The notes below the pieces were generated by a model that searched no databases, was not told where the DNA came from, and worked only from the letters and a program-made list of their open reading frames with translations. A program made the position numbers and the translations under genes. Positions 43,576 through 55,989 of a DNA stretch of 64,000 bases are shown here, piece by piece (position 1 is the first letter of the stretch; every line of letters starts with the position of its first letter). The stretch spans positions 1 to 64,000 of the forward strand of contig CAVVDR010000006.1 in the NCBI GenBank assembly GCA_963746955.1, read 5' to 3'. This DNA comes from DASQBT01 sp963746955. GTDB taxonomy: Bacteria > Pseudomonadota > Gammaproteobacteria > Burkholderiales > Thiobacillaceae.

Positions 43576-44540
43576 GCATGGAGCGCACCGCACGCATTTA
43601 CGTCGCTGGCCACCGCGGCCTGGTGGGTTCCGCCCTGATGCGCGATCTCACGGCGAAGGGTTACACCCACCTGCTTACTCGCACCCATGCCGAATTGGAT
43701 CTGACCAGTCAGGCACAGGTGGACGCCTACTTCGAGCAGGAGAAGCCCGACTACGTCTTCCTCGCCGCCGCCAAGGTCGGCGGCATCCACGCCAACAATG
43801 AATACCCGGCCGAGTTCATCCGCGACAATCTCGCCATCCAGACCAACCTCATCCATGCCGCCTATAAAGCAACGGTCAAGCGCCTGCTGTTTCTGGGTTC
43901 TTCCTGCATCTATCCGATGCTGGCGCCCCAGCCAATGAAGGAGGCGCATCTTCTGACCGGCCCGCTGGAGCCGACCAACCGTCCCTATGCCTTGGCCAAG
44001 ATCGCCGGCATCGAAATGTGCTGGAGCTACAACCGGCAGCATCGCACGCGGTATTTGGCGGTGATGCCGACCAATTTGTATGGCCCTGGCGACAACTACC
44101 ATCCGGAGAACTCCCACGTGATCCCGGCCTTGATCCGCAAATTCCATGAGGCCAAGGTAAACAGACAGCCGACCGTAATCGTCTGGGGAACCGGCACGCC
44201 GCGCCGCGAGTTCATGTACAGCGAGGACATGGCGGATGCCTGTGTCTATCTGATGAATCTGCCGGATGATCAATTCATCCCACTATTGGGCCAGGATCGA
44301 AACGATGGCCTGCCGCCGCTGGTCAACGTCGGCGTGGGCGAAGATCTGACCATTGCCGAATTGGCCGGGCTGGTGAAAGCCGTGACTGGTTATGCGGGCA
44401 AGATCGTGTTCGATCCCACCAAGCCGGACGGCACACCGCGAAAGCTGCTCGATGTTTCCAGGCTAAGTGGCTTGGGGTGGCGGGCGCGAACCAGCCTCCG
44501 CGACGGGCTAGCCACGGCCTACGCCGACTACCTCAAATAG
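43572..44540 (+). CDS. fcl: GDP-L-fucose synthase
   Basis: A 322-residue epimerase/reductase that completes GDP-L-fucose synthesis from the Gmd product. NADP motif VAGHRGLVGSALMRDL, AAKVGGIHANNEYPAEFIRDN, the catalytic serine region FLGSSCIYP and Y-x3-K in RPYALAKIAG are all present. Translationally coupled to gmd. Supplies L-fucose for the exopolysaccharide or O-antigen implied by the neighbours. Confidence 0.96.
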   Translation: MSMERTARIYVAGHRGLVGSALMRDLTAKGYTHLLTRTHAELDLTSQAQVDAYFEQEKPDYVFLAAAKVGGIHANNEYPAEFIRDNLAIQTNLIHAAYKATVKRLLFLGSSCIYPMLAPQPMKEAHLLTGPLEPTNRPYALAKIAGIEMCWSYNRQHRTRYLAVMPTNLYGPGDNYHPENSHVIPALIRKFHEAKVNRQPTVIVWGTGTPRREFMYSEDMADACVYLMNLPDDQFIPLLGQDRNDGLPPLVNVGVGEDLTIAELAGLVKAVTGYAGKIVFDPTKPDGTPRKLLDVSRLSGLGWRARTSLRDGLATAYADYLK

Positions 44541-44608
44541 AAATTTCGTTCCTTCTGCCCATTTCGCGTCTGCTATCCTGGCGGTCGATTTGAATTTACA
44601 CCCACAAC

Positions 44609-44627
44609 CCCTGCTCACAAGGCAGGG
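44609..44627 (+). terminator. Terminator after the gmd-fcl operon
   Basis: CCCTGC-TCACAAG-GCAGGG then CCTTCTTA. The rest of 44541-44806 has no gene that I can support. Confidence 0.5.
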
Positions 44628-44806
44628 CCTTCTTAGGGCGTTCGGTTACTTTATTCGTCAAGTTGCACAGATGAGGGTGCAGAATGCGATAATGGGTGGG
44701 CAAGGCTCGCTTTGGACACGAGCCGTTTCCCTAACGCTGGTTATCCCGGCTGGAGATTTTGGAGTTCTTCAGTCGTTCCACGGACCAACATTAGGTAGCC
44801 CGAAAT

Positions 44807-45388
44807 CTATCCCTCTACTGGTGACGGGTCGTGAGCTAATGAGTCAATGAACGCCGCAAGGCGTTTCGCTTCATCTTTCGTCAGGTCGCGCGGAATCACT
44901 ACCTGAGCTAAGAACGTCGGCCGTAGTGGAAACGGAAGCGCAAGGCTCGTTTCAGTTGTTGCGGCCCGTATGGGCATATGTGGTGCAAGAACGTGATGGT
45001 TGGTCTCGAGATTGCTCACCTCGCGTGCCTTGCTTTTGTTCTCGCCGCCTTTACGCGGCTCCGCGCGACGCGACTTTTGAGATGCTTTACCGGGCAACTT
45101 GTACCCGGTCGGGTCCGTGACGAACTGCACAAAACTCTCGATCACCCCACGCACCCTACTTTCGTAAACGCGAAGCGACTCAGCGGAGAGTTCCCCGGGG
45201 TGTCTATTGTTGTACTGCACGACCGCCGCCTGCACATCGACCTGGCGAACATCCTCGTCTGCGCTGACCTGCTCAAGAACTTTCTTGCACGCCGCGCGAA
45301 GTCCACCGCCAGTATTCACATTGATCCGGCCTTTCTGAACTGACGTCTCAATGAACTCCATTAGTCCGCGTTTAGAAAAATTCTGCAT
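44807..45388 (-). CDS. Orphan hypothetical protein in an accessory patch
   Basis: A 193-residue protein. The N-terminal half (LMEFIETSVQKGRINVNTGGGLRAACKKVLEQV, VQAAVVQYNNRHPGELSAESLRVYESRVRGVIESFVQFV) is helical and resembles the SAM-like arm domain seen at the start of phage integrases, but no catalytic domain follows. A lysine-rich linker and a C-terminal segment (PLRPTFLAQVVIPRDLTKDEAKRLAAFIDSL) complete it. AGGAGG precedes the start, and a palindromic operator candidate lies at 45400-45421. Base composition around it is more AT-rich, suggesting transfer near tRNA-Arg. Confidence 0.6.
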   Translation of the reverse strand: MQNFSKRGLMEFIETSVQKGRINVNTGGGLRAACKKVLEQVSADEDVRQVDVQAAVVQYNNRHPGELSAESLRVYESRVRGVIESFVQFVTDPTGYKLPGKASQKSRRAEPRKGGENKSKAREVSNLETNHHVLAPHMPIRAATTETSLALPFPLRPTFLAQVVIPRDLTKDEAKRLAAFIDSLAHDPSPVEG

Positions 45389-45399
45389 CCCATCCTCCT

Positions 45400-45421
45400 G
45401 TTACATTGCTTAATGTTACAG
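45400..45421 (-). promoter_or_regulatory. Palindromic operator candidate of the orphan gene
   Basis: Half-sites TGTTACATT and AATGTTACA around a 4-base centre (8 of 9 pairs match). It sits between AGGAGG of the orphan gene and an AT-rich stretch (GATAATATAGGATAA on the minus strand, about 45468-45485) that could hold its -10 box. This is the place for an autoregulatory repressor site. Confidence 0.5.
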
Positions 45422-45796
45422 TCGTTTCTGTGCAAGTCAAGATGTTTGTTCGTATGTGTGTGCAATTTATCCTATATTATCTACAAATGCAGTCATCACA
45501 CCCCTCTTCCAATATTTCCCGGCACAATACAATCTCTCATGCCAAGGGGCCACCCTCCGGCGGTTTTTTCATCGCCTCTTTAACTGAAATCGTCGACAGC
45601 GCTGCGCGCCATTTCAATTACACCCCGTTTTTCGAACATGGGCTTTGGGCGTGTTGCGCCTTATTTATGAAGGGACTGATTTCGTGGGGCCTTTCTTATT
45701 ATTTTGCCTACCCCCGCTCCTGCGACGCCACCGCTATTGGTCCGCTATTAGACACTCAGTCCAGAAACCCACACATGGCTGAAGCCTTGGTACACC
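45422..45796. other. AT-rich non-coding stretch beside tRNA-Arg
   Basis: No convincing gene. It has lower GC than the surroundings, and no integrase, attachment-site repeat or transposase is visible. One forward frame runs through it into the tRNA antisense and is not credible. Confidence 0.4.
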
Positions 45797-45872
45797 TGGC
45801 GCCCCGAACACGAATCGAACGTGTGACCTACCCCTTAGGAGGGGGTTGCTCTATCCACTGAGCTACCGGGGC
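45797..45872 (-). tRNA. tRNA-Arg (CCT)
   Basis: A 76-base cloverleaf on the minus strand with CCA encoded. The acceptor GCCCCGG pairs with TCGGGGC-like sequence; the anticodon arm ACCCC/GGGGT holds loop CTCCTAA with anticodon CCT; the T arm is ACACGTTCGATTCGTGT. Confidence 0.93.
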
Positions 45873-45976
45873 CTGCTGATGATGGCAGGCCAGCATTTTA
45901 AGTGATTTTCCCCCGCCCTGCCCTCGTGAGCGATCTTCTGCCGCCCCCCTTTGCCTCCAAAGACTAGAATAATCTA

Positions 45977-46522
45977 ATGAAGATTGCGCTCCTGATCCTG
46001 CTTGTCGGTGCGGCGGCCGTTTGGATCTATCTTGGTCTGCGCCCCGGCCATTCTCCCCAGCCCGGACAGCCTGCGCCGGAATTCCGGTTGCCGGATCAGA
46101 ACGGGGCCATGCGCTCTCTGGCGGATTTTTCCGGGCGCTGGCGGGTGCTGTATTTCTACCCCAAGGACGACACGCCCGGATGCACCCAGGAGGCGTGCCG
46201 GTTCCGCGATGATTTCGCCGCGCTGAATGCGCTGGGGGCGGTCGTGATCGGCATCAGCATGGATACGCCCGCTTCGCACGCCCATTTCGCCGGCAAGTAC
46301 CAGTTGCCGTTCTATCTGCTGGCTGATGAAACGGGCACCGTCACGCGGGCTTATGGCGCATTGATGAAGATTGGTTTACTCCGTATGGCGCGGCGCCATA
46401 CCTTCATCATTGACCCGGCCGGGCGGATCGCCAAGGTTTATCTGGCTGTCAATCCGGCGAGCCACTCCCGGGAGGTGATCGGGGAGTTGCACAGGCTCAT
46501 GGAAATGCCTAAAGCAGGTTAA
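45977..46522 (+). CDS. Membrane-anchored peroxiredoxin, Bcp/PrxQ type
   Basis: A 181-residue peroxiredoxin with an N-terminal membrane anchor or signal (residues 3-22, ALLILLVGAAAVWIYLGL). The catalytic motif is DDTPGCTQEACRFRDDF, with C-x4-C, the classic resolving arrangement that the bcp at 27920 lacks. Later FAGKYQLPFYLLADE and RRHTFIIDPAGRI match the family. It likely acts at the periplasmic face. A TAGAAT box is just upstream. Confidence 0.87.
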   Translation: MKIALLILLVGAAAVWIYLGLRPGHSPQPGQPAPEFRLPDQNGAMRSLADFSGRWRVLYFYPKDDTPGCTQEACRFRDDFAALNALGAVVIGISMDTPASHAHFAGKYQLPFYLLADETGTVTRAYGALMKIGLLRMARRHTFIIDPAGRIAKVYLAVNPASHSREVIGELHRLMEMPKAG

Positions 46523-46762
46523 GGGTCTGGAGATCGTTACGCCGAGTCCGGCATGAGGACAGTTGGGAGCCGGACGAACCCGCTGATCTTGATCCCTTGT
46601 CCATTCAGTGCAGATATTTTGAGGAAATGGGCAGAATGGCGCAGCGCCGGCGCTATCAAGACTTCTGCACAACGCCCGTTAATGGTGGTAACCCATTGAT
46701 TGAGCCTGAATTTGGTTTCATCAGGATCCGGCATCGCGCAGTCAGGATCGGAAAACTTGGAT

Positions 46763-47980
46763 ATGCCCTTGAAGCGACATTATTCGTTCTACTTGGCATG
46801 CGCTACCTTCATGACCCTGGTGGGTCTGATTGTGGCATTGGCTATCCATGGCGTCATACAACTGCGCCAGACCCAGAAGAATATGGAGAATGTGGTTGCT
46901 CTCCATGAACACAAGATTGATATCGTGACCCGCACCCAGGTGGCCGCCCATATCCGGGCAGATCGCCTTTACCGGATGGCTCTGGAGAAAGACCCGTTTG
47001 AGCAGGATGCGCTGTGGCTGGAGTTTTTGCGCGCGGGCTATCTGGTGGGCAGTGGCCGGGATCAGCTCAAGAGCCTGGGATTCACCCGGGAAGAAAAGGT
47101 CAACTTCGATACGCAGTCCGACCTCATCCGGCGCATTGAGCCTGCTCAGGAGGAAGTGGTCAATCTGCTCAAAGCCAACAGGCGCGCTGAGGCCGAGGCG
47201 CTGATGCTCAAGAAGACCATCCCCCTGCAGCAGTCTTTCAATGATCAGTTGGCGATTCTGCGCAGCTTTTACCAGGAAGCCAATCTGGCCTCTCTGCAGG
47301 GGGCACGGGAAAACTACCGCCGGAATCTGCTTTTCACCATCAGCGCGGGGCTGATGGCGGTCGTGCTGGGCGCAATCATCGGCGTTCTGACACTGAAGCA
47401 GTTGGCCTCCGCGCAACGACGGATCACAAAACAGATGGATGAGCTGGAACACTCGCGCGCAGCGCTGGAGGAAGAAGCCACCCACGACCCGCTCACGGGA
47501 CTGGCCAACCGGCGCTTGTTTTACGACCGGCTGCAACAGGGAATGCGCCATGCCAAGCGGTATCGCAGTCATCTTGGAATTCTGTTTCTGGACATGGACC
47601 GCTTCAAGGAGATCAACGACCGCCACGGCCATCACGTGGGCGATGCCGTGCTGACCGAGGTGGCCAAGAGAATTGTCTACAGCGTGCGGGAATCAGACAC
47701 CGTGGCCCGCCTCGGCGGAGATGAATTCGCAGTGTTGCTAGAAAATGTGGGTGGCCGAAATGACTGCATGTCCGCCGCCTTGAAGATAGAGGAGGCCATG
47801 GGCCTGGATGCCAATTTCTACGGTTTGAATGTGGACCTGTCAGCCAGTATTGGCCAAGCCCTGTACCCGGATGATGGGCAGAACGAGGATGAACTGATCC
47901 GGGTGGCGGATGCGGCCATGTACCGGACCAAACACGGCGAACTCAGCCCGCGCCAGCAGCGCTCGCTATTTGGCAACTAA
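46763..47980 (+). CDS. Membrane diguanylate cyclase
   Basis: A 405-residue c-di-GMP synthase. Two membrane segments (about 9-31 and 190-212) enclose a periplasmic four-helix-type sensor. After a short coiled coil (SAQRRITKQMDELEHSRAALEEE) the GGDEF domain starts at THDPLTGLANRRLFYDRL; the active site RLGGDEFAVLL is intact at about 318. An RxxD inhibitory site (SVRESDTVARLGG) lies just before, so product inhibition is likely. ATG 46763 is preferred to a TTG 21 codons upstream. The TAA stop lies in the CTAA bordering miniature element D. Confidence 0.88.
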   Translation: MPLKRHYSFYLACATFMTLVGLIVALAIHGVIQLRQTQKNMENVVALHEHKIDIVTRTQVAAHIRADRLYRMALEKDPFEQDALWLEFLRAGYLVGSGRDQLKSLGFTREEKVNFDTQSDLIRRIEPAQEEVVNLLKANRRAEAEALMLKKTIPLQQSFNDQLAILRSFYQEANLASLQGARENYRRNLLFTISAGLMAVVLGAIIGVLTLKQLASAQRRITKQMDELEHSRAALEEEATHDPLTGLANRRLFYDRLQQGMRHAKRYRSHLGILFLDMDRFKEINDRHGHHVGDAVLTEVAKRIVYSVRESDTVARLGGDEFAVLLENVGGRNDCMSAALKIEEAMGLDANFYGLNVDLSASIGQALYPDDGQNEDELIRVADAAMYRTKHGELSPRQQRSLFGN

Positions 47981-48036
47981 GGCCTGTTAACACTGATTTC
48001 GCGACAACGCAGGCGAGAAATCAGTGTTAACAGACC
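47981..48036. mobile_element. Miniature inverted-repeat element, stop-codon family, copy D (minimal)
   Basis: A 56-base copy made almost only of the two ends: GGCCTGTTAACACTGATTTC at the left, and the complement of GGTCTGTTAACACTGATTTC at the right. It is flanked by CTAA (stop of the cyclase gene) and CTAG (stop of the convergent phosphatidyltransferase gene). It folds as a long hairpin and could terminate transcription both ways. Confidence 0.75.
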
Positions 48037-48585
48037 CTAGCCCGATTCGCGTCGCGCCTTGCCGCTCCAGATCCACACGTACTGAATCCCCGAGGCCAGC
48101 GTCGTGGCAAACACCAGCGCAAACATGGGCATGAGCCACTGCTCGCCCTGCAGCAATTCCGCCGCGTGTGCCAGCACCAGTGTCAGCATGGCAAATTCAA
48201 CAAAGGTATAGGTCTTGCCCAGCAGGGTGGGCTGGATTTCCAGATGTCCGGCAACCCCCTTGTAGGCCAGCGCACCCAGCACCACCACCGCATCCCGGAG
48301 CACGATCGCCAGGGTTATCCAAACCGGCACCAGGGCAAGCGCGGCCAGCACAATCAGCACTCCCAAACCCAGGGCCTTGTCGGTCACCGTATCCAGGGCA
48401 GCACCCAGTGCAGTGGTCTGGTTAAGCCGGCGTGCAAGCCACCCATCGATTCCATCGGTCAGGGCCGCCGCCAAAAACAGCCAGAACGCCGCTTCCCAAT
48501 TGTCTTCGAGCATGAACCAGACGACGCCCGGCGCCGCCAGCAGGCGCAGACCGGTGAACAGATTGGGCAGGTTCAAGTTGTTCAT
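48037..48585 (-). CDS. CDP-alcohol phosphatidyltransferase family protein
   Basis: A 182-residue integral membrane enzyme with five or six segments. The signature D-G-x2-A-R-x8-G-x3-D-x3-D is seen in DGIDGWLARRLNQTTALGAALDTVTDK. It starts NLPNLFTGLRLLAAP, as in phosphatidylglycerophosphate synthases. It would transfer phosphatidyl from CDP-diacylglycerol to an alcohol such as glycerol-3-phosphate; PgsA or a paralogue. The start at 48585 is chosen as the usual family N-terminus. Confidence 0.85.
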   Translation of the reverse strand: MNNLNLPNLFTGLRLLAAPGVVWFMLEDNWEAAFWLFLAAALTDGIDGWLARRLNQTTALGAALDTVTDKALGLGVLIVLAALALVPVWITLAIVLRDAVVVLGALAYKGVAGHLEIQPTLLGKTYTFVEFAMLTLVLAHAAELLQGEQWLMPMFALVFATTLASGIQYVWIWSGKARRESG

Positions 48586-48787
48586 GCCAAGAAAAGCAGT
48601 TGTACCGCAGAGGAGCGCAGAACGCAGAGGAACAACGGCAAATCGAGACGTCGCGCGCGCAAACCCCTTGGGCATTGGGTGGACACAAATCGCTCGCTCA
48701 TTGATCTTTCTACGCCTTGATGTCTCTGTAGTGCACGAATTGACGTCTTGAGTTGATGCCCCAACTTAGCCAGCTAGCCTTGCCGCG

Positions 48788-52558
<3,771 letters not shown>

Positions 52559-52570
52559 GCTGCGCGGACG

Positions 52571-53236
52571 CTACTTGTTCTTGATATACAAGTTGTCGTC
52601 AAACGTCTCCAGCCAGTCCGGTTTATAGACCGCCATGAGGGTAACAGCCATGCCTGTGCTGAAGGCTTCTGACCAGGCCAGCAGGATGTAATACGGCGAA
52701 TAATGCTCCAGCAGATAGTCCAGCTTGTAGGTGCCGGACAGGGCCATGAGCGCCGTTGCCACCAAACCGATAGCGATCGTCGCCAGGCCAACGCCAAAAA
52801 AACCGTTGACCAGCACGTAAATGAAAAAGTGATGAGGCAGCTTGCGCTCCACCAGCCTGAGCAGACCGTATGTGACGAAGGCCGGCACGGCCACAAAGAT
52901 CAGGGCCTCGACGCCCAGGTTGGCCCACTCTCCATGGCCTCCAAGTATGCTGCCGACCATGGCGATCAGGCCTGCCAGAATGCCGCGCCACGGACCAAAC
53001 ATAAGCGTGGCTCCAGACACGCCGATCAGGTGGAACTCCAGTCCAGGCTGGATGCCGGCACGAATCTGCCATAAGCCCAACACGGCCACCGAGGCCCCGA
53101 GAAACAGGTTTGAGCGGGCCGGATCCAGCAGCCTCTTCCAGTTCCCGGAGCGCCAGAATCCCCAGAACAGCGCAACCAGCCCCATCCACCCCAGAGTGGT
53201 GAAGGATTCGGGCAGGGAAAGAACCGGGCCAGTCAT
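52571..53236 (-). CDS. CbiM-like energy-coupling factor permease
   Basis: A 221-residue membrane protein with six or seven segments, like the short CbiM-type substrate-binding component of ECF cobalt/nickel transporters: FHLIGVSGATLMFGPWRGILAGLIAM, GGHGEWANLGVEALIFVAVPAFVTYGL and HFFIYVLVNGFFG. The N-terminal Met-His metal hook of true CbiM is absent and no CbiNQO genes are near, so substrate and energising partner are unknown. It forms an operon with hrpA. Confidence 0.72.
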   Translation of the reverse strand: MTGPVLSLPESFTTLGWMGLVALFWGFWRSGNWKRLLDPARSNLFLGASVAVLGLWQIRAGIQPGLEFHLIGVSGATLMFGPWRGILAGLIAMVGSILGGHGEWANLGVEALIFVAVPAFVTYGLLRLVERKLPHHFFIYVLVNGFFGVGLATIAIGLVATALMALSGTYKLDYLLEHYSPYYILLAWSEAFSTGMAVTLMAVYKPDWLETFDDNLYIKNK

Positions 53237-53314
53237 GGCGGAATTTTATCGCGGCAGGCGGCACCGGACTGCCCCGGTATAATTTTGTTTTTGCCTGCCG
53301 CGTATCTCGTTCAA

Positions 53315-53977
53315 ATGAAACTCGTGCTGTTCGACCTCGACAATACCCTGCTGGCGGGGGATTCGGATTTTGAATGGGCCCAGTTCCTGATTCACAAAGG
53401 CGTGCTGGACCGCGAAGTATACGAGGCCCGCAATCAGGTATTCTATGACCAGTACAAGGACGGCACCCTGGACATTCATGCCTTTCTCGATTTCCAGTTG
53501 CGTCCCCTCGCCCGCCACAGCCGCGCCCAGTTAGATGCTTGGCACGCTGAGTATCTGGAAACCAGAATCAGGCCGATGATCGCGCCCAAGGCCATGGCGC
53601 TGGTCAAGCAGCATCAGGAAGATGCGGACCTGGTCGCCATCATCACCGCCACCAATTCTTTCGTTACCAGACCGATTGCGCAAGAATTCGGCGTGGAGCA
53701 CCTGATCGCCACCGAGCCGGAACAAGCGGGCGGACTCTACACCGGCAAGGTGGCCGGCATTCCCTGTTTCCGCGAACACAAGATCACGCGCCTGGAAATG
53801 TGGCTTGCCGATCGGGGCTTGCTGTGGGAAGACATTCGCGCCAGCTGGTTTTACAGCGACTCGCTGAACGACTTGCCGTTGCTGCAGAAGGTGGATTTTC
53901 CGGTGGCGGTGGACCCGGACCCAACCCTCGAAGCTCACGCCAGGATTGCGGACTGGCCGATTGTCAGCCTGCGCTGA
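53315..53977 (+). CDS. HAD-IB family phosphatase (SerB-like)
   Basis: A 220-residue HAD hydrolase: motif I FDLDNTLLAGDSD (D7, D9), motif II IITATNS, motif III lysine in the EHKITRLE region and motif IV WFYSDSLNDLPLL. It resembles the HAD-IB group with phosphoserine phosphatase and histidinol-phosphatase-like enzymes; the exact substrate is unknown. ATG 53315 starts directly at motif I. Divergent from the CbiM-like gene. Confidence 0.85.
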   Translation: MKLVLFDLDNTLLAGDSDFEWAQFLIHKGVLDREVYEARNQVFYDQYKDGTLDIHAFLDFQLRPLARHSRAQLDAWHAEYLETRIRPMIAPKAMALVKQHQEDADLVAIITATNSFVTRPIAQEFGVEHLIATEPEQAGGLYTGKVAGIPCFREHKITRLEMWLADRGLLWEDIRASWFYSDSLNDLPLLQKVDFPVAVDPDPTLEAHARIADWPIVSLR

Positions 53978-54118
53978 AGAAACAGGCGCGCATATCGATC
54001 ACGAATTACGCAAGGACGCAAAACCGATGCCGGCGCATGCCATATGCGCCCCACTGCAAACTCGCCGGCTCGGCCCTGCGTCCCCGGTACGCCCTTGGTC
54101 CAAGGGTATAATCCGGCC

Positions 54119-55480
54119 ATGATACGAAAGTTCATCAAGTCCGTCCTGGGAAGGGGCAAAAGCACCCGACCTGCCGGGCCTCTTGTGTTAGCCAAGAAAC
54201 AGCACGGTATTTCCCGGGAAGCCATCCACCCATGCGCTCTCAAGGTCTGCGAGGAATTGCAGCACCATGGCTACAAAGCCTTTGTGGTAGGAGGCGCGGT
54301 GAGGGATCTGCTGCTGGGTGGTACTCCCAAGGATTTCGACGTCGCCACGGATGCGACGCCCGAGGAGATCCGCCACCTTTTCCGACGTTCCCGCATCATC
54401 GGCCGTCGTTTCCGGATAGTCCACGTGATGTGCGGACGCGACACCATCGAGGTCACCACCTTCCGCTCTGCCGGCAACCTCGCGGGCGAGGACGAAGAGG
54501 AACGGGAGACGGACGAGCACGGCCGCTTGCTGTCGGACAACGTGTTCGGCAACCTGGAGGAGGATGCGGCGCGGCGCGACTTTAGCGTGAATGCGCTTTA
54601 TTACGAACCGGACAAGGAAGAAATCTGGGATTACCACGGCGGCGTCGCGGACAGCAAGAAGCGCATCTTGCGCATGATCGGCGACCCGGAAACGCGCTAC
54701 CGGGAGGACCCGGTGCGCATGCTGCGGGCCGCCCGCTTTGCCGCCAAGCTGGAGTTCAAGATCGACCCGGCCACCCGGGCGCCGGTGTCCAAGCTGGCCC
54801 CGCTGCTGGAAAACGTTCCCCGCTCCCGGCTGTTTGAAGAGGCACTCAAACTGCTGCTGTCCGGTCATGCGTTGCGCGCGGTGCATCAACTGCGGACGGA
54901 AGGGCTGCACCATGGCATGTTGCCCTTGCTCGACACCATCCTGGACGACCCACAAGGCGAGCGATTCATCAGCGCCGCTTTGCGCAGCACCGACGAGCGC
55001 ATCCATGACGACCGTCCTGCCTCACCCGGATTTCTGTTCGCTTCCCTGTTGTGGCCGCAGGTCCGGCGCCGCTGGAAGGCGATCCGGGACACCGGCGAAA
55101 AACCCATTCCCGCCCTGTTCGCTGCGATGGATGAGGTGCTGGAAACCCAACGCGAGCGGCTCGCCATTCCGCGCCGGTTTGACGGCTTCATCAAGGAAAC
55201 CTGGGCCCTGCAGCCGCGCTTCGAACATCGGTCCGGGCAGCGGCCGTTCCGTCTGATGGAGCACCCGCGTTTTCGTGCCAGTTACGATTTCCTGCTGATT
55301 CGCGCCGAGTCCGGCGAGGTGGAGGCAGAACTGGCCGAGTGGTGGACTCGTTTCCAAGACGCGGACGCCGACGCGCGTCAGGCTATGCTGGTGGAGGACA
55401 CCGGCCCGAAACCCCGCAAGCGGCGGCGCAAGCGCAAACCAGCGGCTGACAGCCCCAGCATCGAGTCCAGTCCGGCATGA
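54119..55480 (+). CDS. pcnB: Poly(A) polymerase I
   Basis: A 453-residue nucleotidyltransferase that adds poly(A) tails to RNA 3' ends and promotes decay. Catalytic VVGGAVRDLLLGGTPKDFDVATDATPEEI carries the D-x-D pair, RRSRIIGRRFRIVHV and RRDFSVNALYY follow, then the RNA-binding domain with EDPVRMLRAARFA. The basic tail PRKRRRKRKP supports this over CCA-adding enzyme. Coupled to folK by ATGA. Confidence 0.93.
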   Translation: MIRKFIKSVLGRGKSTRPAGPLVLAKKQHGISREAIHPCALKVCEELQHHGYKAFVVGGAVRDLLLGGTPKDFDVATDATPEEIRHLFRRSRIIGRRFRIVHVMCGRDTIEVTTFRSAGNLAGEDEEERETDEHGRLLSDNVFGNLEEDAARRDFSVNALYYEPDKEEIWDYHGGVADSKKRILRMIGDPETRYREDPVRMLRAARFAAKLEFKIDPATRAPVSKLAPLLENVPRSRLFEEALKLLLSGHALRAVHQLRTEGLHHGMLPLLDTILDDPQGERFISAALRSTDERIHDDRPASPGFLFASLLWPQVRRRWKAIRDTGEKPIPALFAAMDEVLETQRERLAIPRRFDGFIKETWALQPRFEHRSGQRPFRLMEHPRFRASYDFLLIRAESGEVEAELAEWWTRFQDADADARQAMLVEDTGPKPRKRRRKRKPAADSPSIESSPA

Positions 55481-55989
55481 GCGTCGCGGCTTATATCGGA
55501 TTGGGCGCAAATCTGGACGATCCCGCCGCACAGGTGGAGTATGCATTTGATGAACTGGCCCGCCTGCCCGACACGCTTCTGGCGGCTCGCTCGTCCCTCT
55601 ATGTATCCGCCCCGGTGGGCTATGACCAGCAGCCTGATTTCATCAATGCGGTGGCGAGGCTCGAAACCCGCCTTTCCCCCCGCGCGCTGCTCGTCGCCCT
55701 GCTGGATATCGAGCACCGGCATGGCCGCCAGCGCACTTTTCGCAACGCGCCGCGCACCCTCGACCTCGATTTGCTGCTCTATGGCAATGCCCGGTTTCAT
55801 GAACCGGGGCTTGCGCTGCCGCATCCGCGCATGCATGAGCGGGCATTTGTGCTGGAACCTCTGATGGAGATTGCGCCCGACCTCGACATTCCCGGGCACG
55901 GTTCCGCGAAGGCCTGGCTCGCGCTTTGCGGCTCCCAGCAGATTCATCGCTTTCAGCCCCGCGCGCAGATCGCGGGGGGAGTCAAATGA
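55477..55989 (+). CDS. folK: 2-amino-4-hydroxy-6-hydroxymethyldihydropteridine pyrophosphokinase
   Basis: A 170-residue HPPK that transfers pyrophosphate from ATP to the pterin in folate synthesis. AYIGLGANLDDP, APVGYDQQPDFINAVARLET, the signature RTLDLDLLLYG (with the two metal aspartates) and LPHPRMHERAFVLEPL are diagnostic. Overlaps both neighbours by four bases. Confidence 0.95.
   Translation: MSVAAYIGLGANLDDPAAQVEYAFDELARLPDTLLAARSSLYVSAPVGYDQQPDFINAVARLETRLSPRALLVALLDIEHRHGRQRTFRNAPRTLDLDLLLYGNARFHEPGLALPHPRMHERAFVLEPLMEIAPDLDIPGHGSAKAWLALCGSQQIHRFQPRAQIAGGVK

Noticed and set aside
45406..45861. Forward frame of 151 codons in the AT-rich patch
   Set aside because: It runs into the tRNA-Arg antisense and has no protein-like pattern or ribosome site.
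45797..45976. Attachment site of an integrated island at tRNA-Arg(CCT)
   Set aside because: I found no direct repeat of the tRNA 3' end and no integrase within the neighbouring sequence.
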